Part shown: one piece after another, positions 1-11,640 of the stretch | Layout of the letters: the number at the start of each line of letters is the position of its first letter | Numbering within the stretch: the stretch's first letter is position 1 | Assembly: GCF_954871325.1 (NCBI RefSeq) | Contig: NC_088776.1 | Span: 17,298,052 to 17,362,051 of the forward strand | Direction of reading: 5' to 3' | Origin: Gordionus sp. m RMFG-2023 | Taxonomy: Eukaryota > Nematomorpha > Gordioida > Chordodea > Parachordodidae | Length of the DNA stretch: 64,000 nucleotides | Program-made: the position numbers and the translations under genes | The notes under the pieces: generated by a model | Seen by the model: the letters and a program-made list of their open reading frames with translations, nothing else | What the model was told of the DNA's origin: nothing | Database searches by the model: none

Positions 1-669
1 TTTATATTCTAAGCCAGGGTGAATAAAAGGATTTAATGGGTTGATCAAGGTATCCAAATATGATATTTTCAAAAGTCAGACCTCGCCATTTTTTATACAA
101 TTTATATTTGGCGAATAGTTTGGAGATTAGATTTGATATAACAATTCGATCAAAGCCACACTCACCGTCTTATATAAGAAGTCATAAAGAGCCGCTTTAT
201 TAGTCAAGCAGTAAAGATTCAAACGAGACTATTATTAATTATGGAGATTAATTCCGCTCGGTGATTTCATCAATTTTCGATCATAGGGGGTGGAGGGGGT
301 TATAGCGATTGAAGAGAAAAAATTTCTCCCTTTCAAAGAAAGATTTTACGATTACATTAAAACTTATTGTCTCAAACTTTTTATCTTTTGCTTGAAATAT
401 GGAAAACCTTATATTCACGATCGGCCAAAATGTCCGCGGAGAGATTAATTATAAAATTTTGAATATATTTTTTTACACGCCTCTTTCATATAATGATTTT
501 AAGATTAAATTAAAACTAATTGTCCTGTATTTTTATTTCATTTGTTTGGTCGATGAAAAACCTTATAATCATGATCAGCCAAAATATCTGCGGACTAAAA
601 AATTCTGTCGATGTTAGAATTTACAAATTGTCTATATAGATGGTTTATTAAAACAATATATTATTAAAG
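1..669. other. Left-edge sequence, presumed ALAS intron
   Basis: No ALAS exon or other convincing coding block was found. A diverged direct repeat of about 60 bases is present (about 399-470 and 551-620, sharing AAACCTTAT and a GATC-GCCAAAATNTC core). The 72-codon open frame at 399 is explained by this repeat and has no recognisable family. Confidence 0.5.
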
Positions 670-849
670 GTTGCCACATATTTTCTGATTCTGGGAATCA
701 TGCCTCGATGATTCAAGGCATACGCAATAGTCTAGTTCCTAAACATATTTTCAAGCACAACAATCCTGATCACTTGGAATCGTTATTGAAGCAAGTGGAC
801 CCGCATATTCCTAAAATTGTAGCCTTCGAAACTGTTCATTCTATGTCAG
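670..849 (+). CDS. ALAS: ALAS exon (first in window)
   Basis: Begins after an AAAG acceptor with two bases that complete a glycine codon. It encodes [20 protein letters not shown] through [10 protein letters not shown] and ends in phase 1 before GTAGAA. Confidence 0.92.
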
Positions 850-3194
850 GTAGAACAAACAAAAAATATCTCCGTTATTATTATATAATATATTGCACTA
901 TCATATATAATCTTTTCATTGTTATTCTTTCTGTGATAATCCACATTATGAAAATATATATTATACAAAATATAAGATAATTGAGATTAGTTTTTTTATT
1001 ATATTATGTTTTAAAAAAATAGAGAAAGTAGGTAAAAGAAAGGAAGAAATAAATAATTAGTCAAATAGGGAAAAGCATGAATAATATTTTAAATTACATC
1101 AGGACCACTCAAGGATGGTTAATTTTTTTAGCAACTACTTAATAAACAATCTTTAAAGGCTTTACTATATTTAATTTTTTTTGGTATAAAATAATCCAAG
1201 GGGCCATATGCCCATTATCTACCTTATGCAAAATATCCCATCAATATAATGCCTTAACCTTCGTAGACGAGGTCCATGCCGTAGGATTATACGGCTCGCG
1301 CGGAGCTGGAATAGGTGAGAGGAATGGTTGTGCCAACGCTATGGATATGGTTACAGGAACTTTAGGTTTTTAATTTCTATCTTTTATTCCTTGAAATCGC
1401 TAAATTTTTCAAATAAAATGCATTTTTTAGAATCATTATTTTCTTAAAATTCATTTTCCTTTCTTATTAGTTTTAATCTTAAATTTTAACTATTTTTTTA
1501 ACAAAAAAAAATAAATATTATTTTCCATCAGGGCAGCACGAGTTTATCATATTTTAATTAAAATTATTACTAAAATAAATATTTTATTCTAAATGATATT
1601 TGAGATATTATTTCTTTGGATAGGTAAAGCCTTTGGAAGTATAGGCGGTTACTTGGCAGGTACAACCAGTCTCATTGACTCGGTAAGAAGTTATGGCTCT
1701 GGATTCATATTCACTACTTCCCTGCCACCCACGGTTTTAGCAGCGGCTATAGCTTCTATTCAAGTTTACATTTTATTTTTTTCAGAATTTAAACAATGTT
1801 CTTTCGAGCTAATAAAAATGATTAAATTTATTTTTGCCTTTCAGGTTTAATCTTATTATATTCAGCTAAAATTTATGTCGATTATACCTTAATTATTTTA
1901 TTATAATATTTAAACAGATATTGATGAGTTCTGAAGGGGTTTTGTTACGTGAAAAACATCAACATAATGTTAAATATCTTCGAAATTCTTTAATGCAAGA
2001 AGGTATTCCTGTCCTACACACGCCTTCCCATATCATTCCTATTAGTGTAAATTGAAATAATCTTAATATATAGAAAAAAAACACTTAGAATGTAGACCTA
2101 TATTTATTAGTACGAAATTCATGGTAATTTTTTAAAAATATATCTAACAAGATTGGAGATGCTGAGATAGCATCCAAAATCTGCGATCTTTTGCTAACTC
2201 GTCATGGCCACTACATACAATCTATAAACTATCCTACAGTGCCAAAGGGAGAAGAAAGGTATACATTCATATCTTTCAATTGTAAGATAAAACTAGTCTT
2301 ATTTTTAAAGCCCTGAATGTTAGGTTTATAATTTTTTTAAAAGGAATAGAGCTCGTGCATAATTTTGTTCTCAAAAATATACACCCATTTTCACTTCTAT
2401 TATTAAAATAAAATGATAATTAAAATTTCTTTGGGAATTAGGACAAAACAATTAGTATTTTTAGTTAACCTTATAAAAATGCTTTTAGTCTACATTTTTC
2501 AGTTAAAAATTTCTGGTCTAGCTTAAAATGCTAAATTTGTAGAACTGCTTTATTTTAATTCGATAATAAATTATATTTTTGTCACAGTTTTATGTAATTT
2601 TTAAGATATATATTTAAATATAAGGCAACCGTCAATCAACAATGCATATTGTCATTGGTCGCGTATTGTTGATTGGTCGGGGATAAATAATAATATATAA
2701 TATGATTATTTTGATCTTTGATTTGATAATTTTTCTCTGGTGAAAATTTTTAATCATTATTAAATTATTGGATTTTTCTGATTATATATTGTTATTTTTT
2801 ATTGAACTACTGAAAAAATCTTAATAAAAAGATTTATGAAAATTGTTCCTCTGAAAAAGATTAATTGAAGATATAAGTGAGCAAAGTAGTGATATCAAAG
2901 ACAGGAGTAAGATAAATAGTTTTTTTCAAATTCTGATTTATAAAAAACAGATTAAGGTTAGCTCCTACCCCTTTCCATACGAAATCCCTTATGGATGCTT
3001 TAGTCCACGACTTCAAAAGCGTATGGAATGATATGGGGCTTCCTCTTAAAACCCCGACCTGCCAATACAACTGCGAATATTGTCTCATGCCGCTTCGATT
3101 TGAGATGTACGCCTCTAGAAGTGATTTTATGCCTTGCTCCGATATAGATTGTCCAAAACTTCGAGATTATCAAGCCGTTACCGGTGGTGGATGA
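670..3194 (+). CDS. ALAS: 5-aminolevulinate synthase, mitochondrial (3' half, six exons)
   Basis: PLP-dependent enzyme that condenses glycine with succinyl-CoA to 5-aminolevulinate, the first step of haem synthesis in the mitochondrial matrix. Exons 670-849, 1201-1365, 1624-1763, 1918-2046, 2152-2258 and 2951-3194 join in phase across GT...AG introns and give about 320 codons, the C-terminal half of an animal ALAS. Visible family motifs are [17 protein letters not shown], the PLP-aspartate block [22 protein letters not shown], the Schiff-base lysine in GTLGKAFG (split by intron 2), [24 protein letters not shown] and RLAPTPFH. The mitochondrial presequence and N-terminal catalytic exons are not in 1-669 and should lie left of the window. 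The C-terminal tail keeps the animal pattern C-x2-C...P-x-x-FE but carries extra cysteines, including a Cys-Pro pair. I see no break in the reading frame. The family call is very secure. ALAS1 versus ALAS2 cannot be decided and may not apply outside vertebrates. Confidence 0.95.
1201..1365 (+). CDS. ALAS: ALAS exon with PLP-binding aspartate
   Basis: Starts right after CCAAG and completes the SG codon. It encodes [20 protein letters not shown], then [20 protein letters not shown], and ends GTL plus the first base of G, before GTTTTT. Confidence 0.93.
1624..1763 (+). CDS. ALAS: ALAS exon with catalytic lysine
   Basis: Starts after GGATAG with the two bases that finish the glycine of GTLG, followed by the Schiff-base lysine in KAFG. 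It continues [29 protein letters not shown] and AAAIASIQ, and ends in phase 0 before GTTTAC. Confidence 0.93.
1918..2046 (+). CDS. ALAS: ALAS exon
   Basis: 43 codons between an AACAG acceptor and a GTAAAT donor. It encodes [20 protein letters not shown] and the conserved PSHIIPI strand. Confidence 0.92.
2152..2258 (+). CDS. ALAS: ALAS exon
   Basis: Encodes [20 protein letters not shown] then [15 protein letters not shown] and ends in phase 2 before GTATAC. The matching family block is the NYPTVP loop near the substrate channel. Confidence 0.92.
2951..3194 (+). CDS. ALAS: ALAS last exon with stop
   Basis: Starts after AAAACAG, completes an arginine and reads [20 protein letters not shown]. 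It ends in a cysteine-rich tail ([20 protein letters not shown], then a CSDIDCP run) and the stop TGA. The tail aligns with the C-x2-C...P..FE end of animal ALAS but is longer in cysteines. No perfect AATAAA was seen just downstream. Confidence 0.92.
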
Positions 3195-3612
3195 AAATAT
3201 TTACAATTTTTTATAAAATAGAAAGATCATAATTGAATTTACTATAAGCTTTTTTTTATATTATTATATTAGCTATGGTCTGGGTTTCGATATTTTTATT
3301 ATATTTATTTTGTGTTACGCATATTTATTAAAAGGCGCATTGTACTCAATTTAAAAAATTCTGAATCAATAATTTATGTAGCTTATTATATAAATTTGTG
3401 TTAAATTATTATATAACCGACTTTTTGTAATATCTAATTACCCATTTAAATTCATAGCCCAAAATTTATAAGATTTTTTATATGAATTAGTCAAACTTTC
3501 AAATATTACCGTATATTAAATTACATCCAACCATTTCATAATCCTTTTTATTTCTTATAATAACTTTTATGTCTCCCTTTTTTTAATGTACATAATTCTC
3601 TTAAAGTACAAT

Positions 3613-3736
3613 CAGTGGCGTCGTTGGGGGAGGGAGGGGGCACGTGCTAAAAGTGTCAAAATGTAATAGCATTTCTAAAATATACCAAATCTTTTTTCCG
3701 AGCACGCTTATATGATAGAGGCTAACGACGCGACTG
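3613..3736. mobile_element. hAT-type MITE, 124 bp
   Basis: Ends CAGTGGCGTCGTT and, inverted, CAGTCGCGTCGTT, forming 13-bp terminal inverted repeats with one mismatch. It is flanked by 8-bp target-site copies AGTACAAT (3605-3612) and AGTAAAAT (3737-3744). The length, the CAG start and the 8-bp duplication fit a non-autonomous hAT element. There is a G-rich run just inside the left end. Confidence 0.8.
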
Positions 3737-4573
3737 AGTAAAATATCTTTTTTTGGTTAAAATGATGATAAATTCATTCGCTTTAACTTATATTTTTACG
3801 CACGCACAACAAAATATCTAGGTCATTTTTTCGCACATTTTATATTAATTTTATTATTATAAATTTATAAAAGATTAAACTAATAAAAAAAATATTTTGT
3901 AGTTTTTCGGTGAAATAAAGAATATTAAAATAATTAATATTGCCTCAATCCCTGGATTCAAATGTTGGTAACATTCTGAATTCTCTGTGAACTGAAAAGT
4001 TTTAGATGAAATCTTAACCAGCTTAAGTAACTGATGAATCCTATAACAATTATAAACTCATGGTTTTATAATTTATTTCTAACTTATATGGTAGAAAAAT
4101 TATCTTGTTTTTTATAGACAATTTCTATGAAAGAGAGAGAAAGTAAACAGATACTAATTTCAATAAAATAAATACATATAAAAGCGATGTTTTAATAGAT
4201 ATCAGCTATTATTCATCCTATGTTTATCGAGTTAACTTGTATAATTGGAGCTAATCTGAATTTCATTAATTAAAGGGCATTTTTCATTCTTCTATATTTA
4301 TGCTGAATAAAAATAGATTGTTAAAGATAAACAGAGTTGGGCAGTACCGCGAATCTTGTAGTATCTTTTTGATATTTTTAATAAGATACTAGTATCTGGA
4401 TCCTTTATTCTGAAAATAATTTTGTATCTTTTTCATAGTGAGATTCTTTTTAATATTCATGTTTAAAAAATTTACATATCACAGATTATAACCTTATTTT
4501 TTTCGATAACCAAAATTAGCTAGAAAATTTCTCATTAAGATAGATAAAAATTACCCAAAAAGAAATAAGTAAA

Positions 4574-4900
4574 TGATATAGGCGTTAAATAAAATGACAT
4601 CTTAATATTAATTAAAATAAAATAAAATTAAAATATTAAAATAAAATTTAACAAAAATAATTATAATAAATTATAATAATTTTAAAATTATATAATATAA
4701 AATTAATTTAAAAATTATAATATTAATTAAAATAATTAATAATTATAATATTCGAATGACCTTTTATAAAATATATCACGATTTTTACTAACTTATTTTA
4801 TAATACTATATGAAGTTGAAATTTTGTATATATTGTAACATAATGTAATTCTTCATTTTAAATTTAATAAAATAGTTTTCTTAATCATAGCTAGCCATCA
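4574..4900 (+). repeat. 5' LTR of the short LTR element
   Basis: Shares its whole length with 5694-6016, including the block ATTCGAATGACCTTTTATAA and the end GCTAGCCATCA. Confidence 0.7.
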
Positions 4901-5693
4901 TGGTGGCAGATATAAAAGTTTGTTAGCAATTCCTAAATTAAAATTAAATATAAACTTTAATTAAAGCATATGGATACTTGGCCAACTATAGATAAAAACT
5001 ATTTAATTCTTGGAATAGATATTGAAATATTCAAAGATAAAAATTTCTTAGATGATATTTTCATGAAAGCTAACGTTGATCAGGAAAATGCAGACCAACC
5101 TTAGGCAATGAATGAATTTAATATGATAATATAATAATATACTGCGATATGATAATATTTATGCCTAAATATGATAAAATATAAGACCAAAAGACTATTC
5201 CAAGTTCATAATTTTCGATTAAACCTAACTGTTCCACCTCAGGTTCTGGATATTCAAGGAGGGGAAAGTTAAGGAAAATTTAAAGTAATTAATTAAAAAA
5301 TAAAATATTTAGAGTAAATTAAGATTTAAATAGATATTCATAAATCGATGATATTTAAATTATTAAAGAATAGATATTTAAAATAAATTTTTTTACAGTA
5401 AATATAAATATTAAAATTAAATAATATAAACTTGATGATAATAACAAACTATTATTGTGATAACTAAATACCACGATGATGCAAATAAAAGAAATTATGT
5501 CTATATCAAATCAACACAGACGACGAAGATGATAGTATAAAAGATATTGATACCGCTTAGTTACATATAAACATCGATAACAACAAATTAACCCCACGAC
5601 TAATTCTCGATAACAAATGACGACGAAATTACTTGCTATAATTTATTCGACGATCGCCAAAAACAAATATAATGGATTTCTCAGAAAGGGGAA

Positions 5694-6016
5694 TGTTATA
5701 GACGTCAAATAAAATGACATTTTAATATTAATTAAAATAAAATAATATATTAATTAAAATATAATTTAAAAAAATAATTATAAAAATATAATATTAAATT
5801 AATTAAAATAAATTATAATATTAATTAAAATAATTTCTAATAATTATAAAATAATATTCGAATGACCTTTTATAAAATATATCACGATTTTTACTAACCT
5901 ATTTCATTTTATTTTATAATACTATATAAAGTTGAAATTTTGTATATATAGTAACATAATGTAATTCTTCATTTTCAATTCAATAAAATAGTTATCTCAA
6001 TCATAGCTAGCCATCA
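5694..6016 (+). repeat. 3' LTR of the short LTR element
   Basis: Direct copy of 4574-4900, directly preceded by a polypurine tract. It ends GCTAGCCATCA. Confidence 0.7.
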
Positions 6017-7104
6017 TATGTGTTTCCACCAGTAAAGAATATATTTTATCTATAAATTAAATGTAACTCGAAAGAATATAATTACCAATGTAATATATCA
6101 TAATTTGTAGGATGATTAACACTCAGTGAAAGGAAAATTATGGAAATCAATTTTCCTGAATAAAATCCATATCTTAAATTTTTTAAAAATAATTCAAACA
6201 AGCTGAATGTCAAACATGTAAACATAAAAAATGCTAAAGGGTTCAACATACTCCTCTACAAATTTTGTTAAACACATTAAGGTATATTATTTATATGATA
6301 ATTTTAAGTTAAAATAAAATTATATATTTTTAAAAAAAATTAGAGATGCAATAGGCATTTATACCCAATATAAGTTGTATCTAAAAGCAGAAAACCAGCA
6401 AACTCTACCACCATAAAAAAAAATAATTCAACCCAGTATATCAGCTTTAATGCAATTAATAAAATAAAACCAATAATTATACAAAATAAAATTGATATAG
6501 AAAATTTCCATGCATAATCAGGTGCAATAACCTATACGATTTATGTCTTCACTGCTAAAATATAAATCACATTTTAATTTATTATTTGAAACAATTGATA
6601 AGGAAGCGAATATTGTTTATATTGAGAAACATTGTTAAAACAAACTACAAGGGTAGAGTAGTAAAGAATTAATGCCATTTGTGGTTAAAAGGGACTTAGG
6701 TAAACTTAAAAATTTAAGTTGCAATATTGTCTAAATCAAAGTTTTCCTAGATAGTATGGGCAAAAGATTTGGGAAATTTTTTTCTTATGATGTTGAATAT
6801 AAATTATCACATTTATATTTTAAGAACTTATGAATTGTAGGATGATAAAAAAAATACTTTTATATTACTAAAAAAAGCCCTAAATGTAGTATCAGTAGTA
6901 AATAATCAAGAAGCTCAAACTATAACACCAAGATTAAATATCTAACACAGAAAATGATGATTATTTTTCATTTGCTGAAACAAATGTTGTTGAGTTCAAT
7001 AATGCAAATAACATAGAGATGGAAGTTTAAAAGTATTTTAAAGACCGTCGAAATACATTAGAAATGCTTAATATTATCGTTCCATAAAGGAATTTTTTTA
7101 AAAT

Positions 7105-7243
7105 ATATATTGCAATATCTTATTTATCTCCAATTGAAAGGTTAATTAGTTTTGGCACAATGTTAAATACGGCGAAATGGCAAAGGCTTAATGATATATT
7201 ATTTGAAAAATTGATCATATTAAAAAATAATAAAATAATTTAA
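7105..7243 (+). pseudogene. hAT transposase C-terminal remnant
   Basis: About 40 codons resembling the hAT dimerisation region (ISYLSPIERLISFGTMLN... then WQRLNDILFEKLIILKNNK). Upstream frames contain many stops. It is only a relic and not expected to function. Confidence 0.6.
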
Positions 7244-7733
7244 TCTAATTTAAATATGCTTTTGCAAATTAATATTTCAACTCACCTTAAAAATACTAGT
7301 TTCCCTTCCCGGATAAAACTAATAATAAATGGCCTGATTATTATATTTAACTCGTCATTAAATATTCTATTAATTATTGATATTCATTCTTATTATATGC
7401 TTATGTTATGTTCTTCCCCGATAAATAAAAAATTGTATTTATAAACTATTCTAATTAGTATTGATAATTTTATAAAAGTAACTTGTATTTAAGATATTCT
7501 CATTTGGAAAAAGATACAATTATTTCTTTAATATTTTGAAAGATACTAGTATCTGTATCTAAGAATCCATTTTTTTAATAAAGAATCTCTGTATTCATTT
7601 TCTGGAGGAGTTGCCTAACTCTGAAGATAAATATATACCATAAATTGAGCCTTTTAATTGTAAGGATTTTTTAAAATGAATTAGCTAAAATCATTATTAA
7701 AAAGATATGTTCATATTGCCTTAAACTTTACTG

Positions 7734-10324
7734 CAGGGGCCCCTACAACGGGGGGGGGGTCCGAAGCAACTGCTTCAGTAAATTTGAGTGGGGGTACTTT
7801 AAAAACAATTTTTTTTTTTTACATCCATCATGATCATCTGGTTTATAAATGAATAATAAGACCCCTCCCCACTTAATATTTAATTTAATATATTGACGGA
7901 AATTTTGGTCGATGTTTAGTAAATTTGTTATCCGAGATTTCTTGTCATAAATTATTTTTCCAATTTTAAAATATGCCTAAAAATATTAACCAAAAAAAAT
8001 ACAAATGCCTAATAAAAAATTGCAAATCGCATAATATAAGAGATGATAAATGGATAGATCACATTAGAAAAAGACAAGAAAGAATGTGTAGATAATAACC
8101 GTTCTATTATAAGAATTATAATAAGATGTTTAGATTATTTAATATCTCGTAGCCAAGCCTTCTGAGGGAATAAGCATCAAGAAGGCAATATGATGGCCCT
8201 AGTTAAGCTTATTGCAGATTCTGAACCTATATTAAAAATGTATATACAGCAAAATGAAGAAAGAAAAAAGGATAAAAAAAATAAGGGATTAAAAACGAAA
8301 TTATATTCAAACCTATTATCATATAATAACATAAACATTCTCATTGAAACCATGAAAAATATGGTTATAAAAAAAATTCAAAATAAGATTACATTTAACA
8401 GATGCTTTTCAATCATAGTTGATGGCAGTTTCGAAATCAGAAGCAATAGCTTTGATAGTAAGATATGTTGAAAATAGTGAGACGCCGAAGCCTGTTGAAA
8501 GACTGATTGACATATATTGTACGGGAAATACCACAGGTCTCGATATAAAGCATAATATAATATCCAAACTTGGCTCGATGAATTTACCCCTTGAATATCT
8601 AGTTGGGCAAAGTTATGATGGCGCCTCAAACATGTGTGGAAGAATCAATGGTGTGCAAGCCTTGATTAGAGCAGAGGCGCCAAAGGCAGCTTTTATTTGG
8701 TGTTATTGTCATCGATTAAATTTAATCGTTGTTCAATTATGCCAATCAATTAAAGAACTTCGAAATGTTCTAGGAATACTAGATGAGATTTATGTCTATT
8801 TTAATGGTGTAAAAAGATATGAGGTACTCAAAAAATTTCAGTGTAATGATCTGAAAAAATCGCAACGATTTCTACGCGTCAAGAATACCACTCGGTAATA
8901 GTTCCTTATTTATTTAAATTTTAAATGTTTTTTTTTATTTAGAAGCTGGCTATCATCATATAAAGCTATTGTAAATTTTTTTCAACTTTATGATGCCTTG
9001 AGGGCAGCTTTAACAAATTTAAAGGATTCTGAAGATCCTGCCACTTCCACTATGCCTAGTGCTATAGTCTTTAGAATAGAAAAATTTGATTTTATCTTAT
9101 CACTTTGTGTTTTGGATAAAATATTGTTGATAACAAGTTTGGCTTGTACAAAATTGCAAACCATTTCGAAGGATATAGGGTATGCAATAAATCAAATTCA
9201 ATTGGCAAAAGATTGCTTGATTAATTTGAGAAGTATAATATAAATTATTGTCTTAATTATTTTTTAATCTAATAGATAATAACACTGAATTTTTGGATGT
9301 TTTTTCAAAGGCGCAAGATTTTATGAAGGAGAGAAATCTACCTTTTGATTTTGAAAGTTCTAGACTTCAAACATTACAATCCAAAAAGGAGAGGTATATA
9401 TACTTTCATCATTAAATATAGAAATTTTTTTTAGCTTTAAAATAGGTGTGTTTTATGCTGCACTCGATTTAATTATTATGCAGTTTAACGAAAGATTTAA
9501 ATGATTCCATGAAATTTTTACATCAAACATCATTTTTTACGCCAAAGGGAATGGCAGAAAAATCAATTATTAAAGAAGATATCGAGGATATCTGTGAATT
9601 TTACAATTTAAATTCAATTCAAATTTTCGAAGAAATGTTGAAGTTTAGAAATATTTATAAGATGGCCAAAATGGGGAATGTAATTATTACTCATGACCTA
9701 GAGGTTCAAGAATCTAATGATTTGTCAGATTCTGAGAATTGTAAATTTATTTAATTAAAATATTTTTACCAATACATTATTTAGCTTCTTCTGATGATGA
9801 TGATAATTCAGGGACTTGATTCAGATTGGAAAAACTATTCATTTATTTTACCTTATAGTTTACTTTAAAATTTTTCTGCTTTCCCTAATTTAAGAATTTT
9901 ATATAATTATTTATTAACCATTCCCACAACCTCATGTACTGCCGAAAGAGTCATGAGTAAAATTAAATTAATTAAAACAAGACTGCGTAGTACCATGAAA
10001 GATTCTTTTCTCAATAATTTAACCATATTATCAATGGAAAAATTTTTATTTAAACAATTAAATATACTGATGAAATTATAAATTCTTTCGCTTTCTCTTC
10101 CCCTAATTTATCTAAATTATTAATTTAAAAATAATATTTATAAAGTTATATTTTTTGCATTTTATTTATATTATATATTAAAAATTGATGCAATAAAAAT
10201 TATTTTTGAAATTTATGGGTGTCATAATTATCATTTTTTCGAAGGGGGGGGGGACAACTTTTTAAAAGGGTACTTTTCATGGGGGTATTTTGCTTCATTC
10301 GCTCAAAAAGTGTAGGGGCCACTG
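7734..10324 (+). mobile_element. hAT transposon, 2.6 kb, with intron-bearing transposase
   Basis: Inverted ends CAGGGGCCCCTAC (left) and, inverted, CAGTGGCCCCTAC (right) are flanked by identical 8-bp copies CTTTACTG (7726-7733 and 10325-10332). Long G runs lie just inside both ends. The interior carries most of a plus-strand transposase (see next entry). The clear target-site copies suggest a moderately young insertion. Confidence 0.88.
7972..10081 (+). pseudogene. hAT transposase (zinc finger plus hAT dimerisation domain)
   Basis: An N-terminal short block at 7972-8092 starts MPKNINQKKYKCLIKNCKSH and resembles a small C/H finger. The RNase-H-fold core includes FSIIVDG near 8408 and, from 8419 on, EAIALIVRYVE, GQSYDGASNMCGR and the catalytic-type WCYCHRLNLIVV block. 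Introns seem to lie at 8896-8942 (TTR joined to SWLSSYKAIVNFF), near 9233-9273 and near 9394-9484. The end near 9900-10081 reads LLTIPTTSCTAERVMSKIKL, the hAT C-terminal dimerisation domain. The frame changes near 8420 between VDG and EAIAL, and there is a stop at 8091-8093, so this copy looks broken. A related fragment lies at 21480-21900. Confidence 0.8.
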
Positions 10325-10439
10325 CTTTACTGTATAAATATAGTTAATAAATTTAGAATCTAATAACACTGATTATATTTTACCAACTTTTTGATTGTAT
10401 TCAATATAATTCTTGAATTCCAAATAATTAAAATTTATA

Positions 10440-11640
10440 ATGATCCAGATTATTTATGGACTAACACATCGTTGGATACAAAAACTTCCCTCCAGCATTA
10501 TATAGAATATCTCGGGTAGCCTGCTTAGGTATGCGATTCTTCTTGGTAAACCTAATTAAATCAATATTACAAGTTTGGCAATAATTTATTATGGTGAGAA
10601 AAATTATTTCATTTTACTTTTCACGTTAAAAAGCCCCACATCAGAATCTATCAAGGATAATTTTAATTTTTTAAAATAATAACCCAGATATAAATTTTAA
10701 TAGAAAACAATATTCAGATGAATATTTGACCTAACTTATATAGAAAAAATCATCTCAATAATGTATTTTAAAATGTTTTAAACAAATTTTTCTTGATACA
10801 GACCAAATTTTCAATGAACTGCTTTCCAAACATATAGCTAATATTAAAGACCTCTATATAACCACGGAAAAAGTGTCTGAAACTACTATTTATCTTTAAT
10901 AGACTATGTAGAAGGATTGGTTCTACGAGATCTTATAAATATTTATTCTATTACAGGCATTGACCGATCATTGCAATCTAATAATTGACGGGGATCTAGC
11001 TCATCCATTAATTCCCCTATTTTATGGAAACAGATTGAAACCTTTGAGGAAACCAAATCAAAGCATTCGCAATAGCTAATAGGTGTAAGAAGGATTATTT
11101 CAAAAATTGTTTACAAGCATACAAAAACCCTTATCAAAATTGCTGCTATCAAATTAAATAGAGTATGACATAAAAAGAGTTTAAAACAGTAAACCATATA
11201 GCAAGAATTACTCCGATTAATCTACTTTTAGATCACGCAGTTGTCAAACCCATAAAATTTGCATTCAATAAATGAAATCGTAATTTTTCAATGGAAAGCT
11301 TTTAGAAATATATCCAGATTATTTCAATTATATCCAGTCAAGCTATTGTACCCCAACCATATTTCAATATGCCAAACAACAATTTTATCTGCACAAGAAA
11401 TAAAGCAAGAGGATCTACTAGGACCACTTATATCTGCTTAGCAATAAGCAGTATTATCCAAAATAAAAACTAATTGTAATCTGACTATAATGTATGGCAT
11501 TTGGATAATGCACATTATGTGGTCATATAGCAATGAAATAAATTAAGCAGTAGATATCATTACAAATCAAAAACTCAACTCATCCCTAAATTATAAAAAA
11601 TGTGACAATTATTCAACTTCAAATTTCCCGGTTAATAAAC
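10440..11640 (+). pseudogene. LINE reverse transcriptase remnant (YLDD family)
   Basis: A heavily decayed plus-strand relic. PLFYGNRLKPLRKPNQSIR (about 11010-11070), EDLLGPLISA (about 11410-11440) and NVWHLDN (about 11489-11509) line up with the FGARLIAFSKPDGGVRPI, QDPLGPLIFSL and NIWYLDD blocks of the minus-strand LINE at 12437-14943. It is thus a second copy of that family in opposite orientation. Many stops; no function expected. Confidence 0.6.

Larger units (their letters stand above)
4574..6016 (+). mobile_element. Short LTR retrotransposon fossil (TRIM-like)
   Basis: Two direct repeats of about 325 bp (4574-4900 and 5694-6016) begin TG and end CA. A purine-rich tract (AGAAAGGGGAA) lies right before the second repeat and a TGGTGGCAG stretch, a possible primer-binding site, follows the first. 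The internal part is only about 0.8 kb and has no gag or pol that I can recognise, so this is a small or gutted element. The two repeats differ visibly at many positions, so the insertion is not recent. No convincing short target-site duplication was seen. Confidence 0.65.
4332..7623 (+). mobile_element. Decayed hAT transposon carrying an LTR element
   Basis: Terminal inverted repeats CAGAGTTGGGCA and CAGAGTTAGGCA are bounded by identical 8-bp duplications AAGATAAA (4324-4331 and 7624-7631). Near 7105-7225 a degraded plus-strand frame reads SYLSPIERLISFGTMLNTAK, matching the C-terminal dimerisation domain of hAT transposases (the P-x-S-x-x-ER-x-FS block). Most of the rest is too decayed to read. 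About 1.44 kb of this element is a later LTR insertion (4574-6016). The order of events is therefore hAT first, LTR element second. Confidence 0.8.

Noticed and set aside
399-617. Small gene of 72 codons near the left edge
   Set aside because: It lies in a diverged direct repeat with no conserved motif; most likely ALAS intron.
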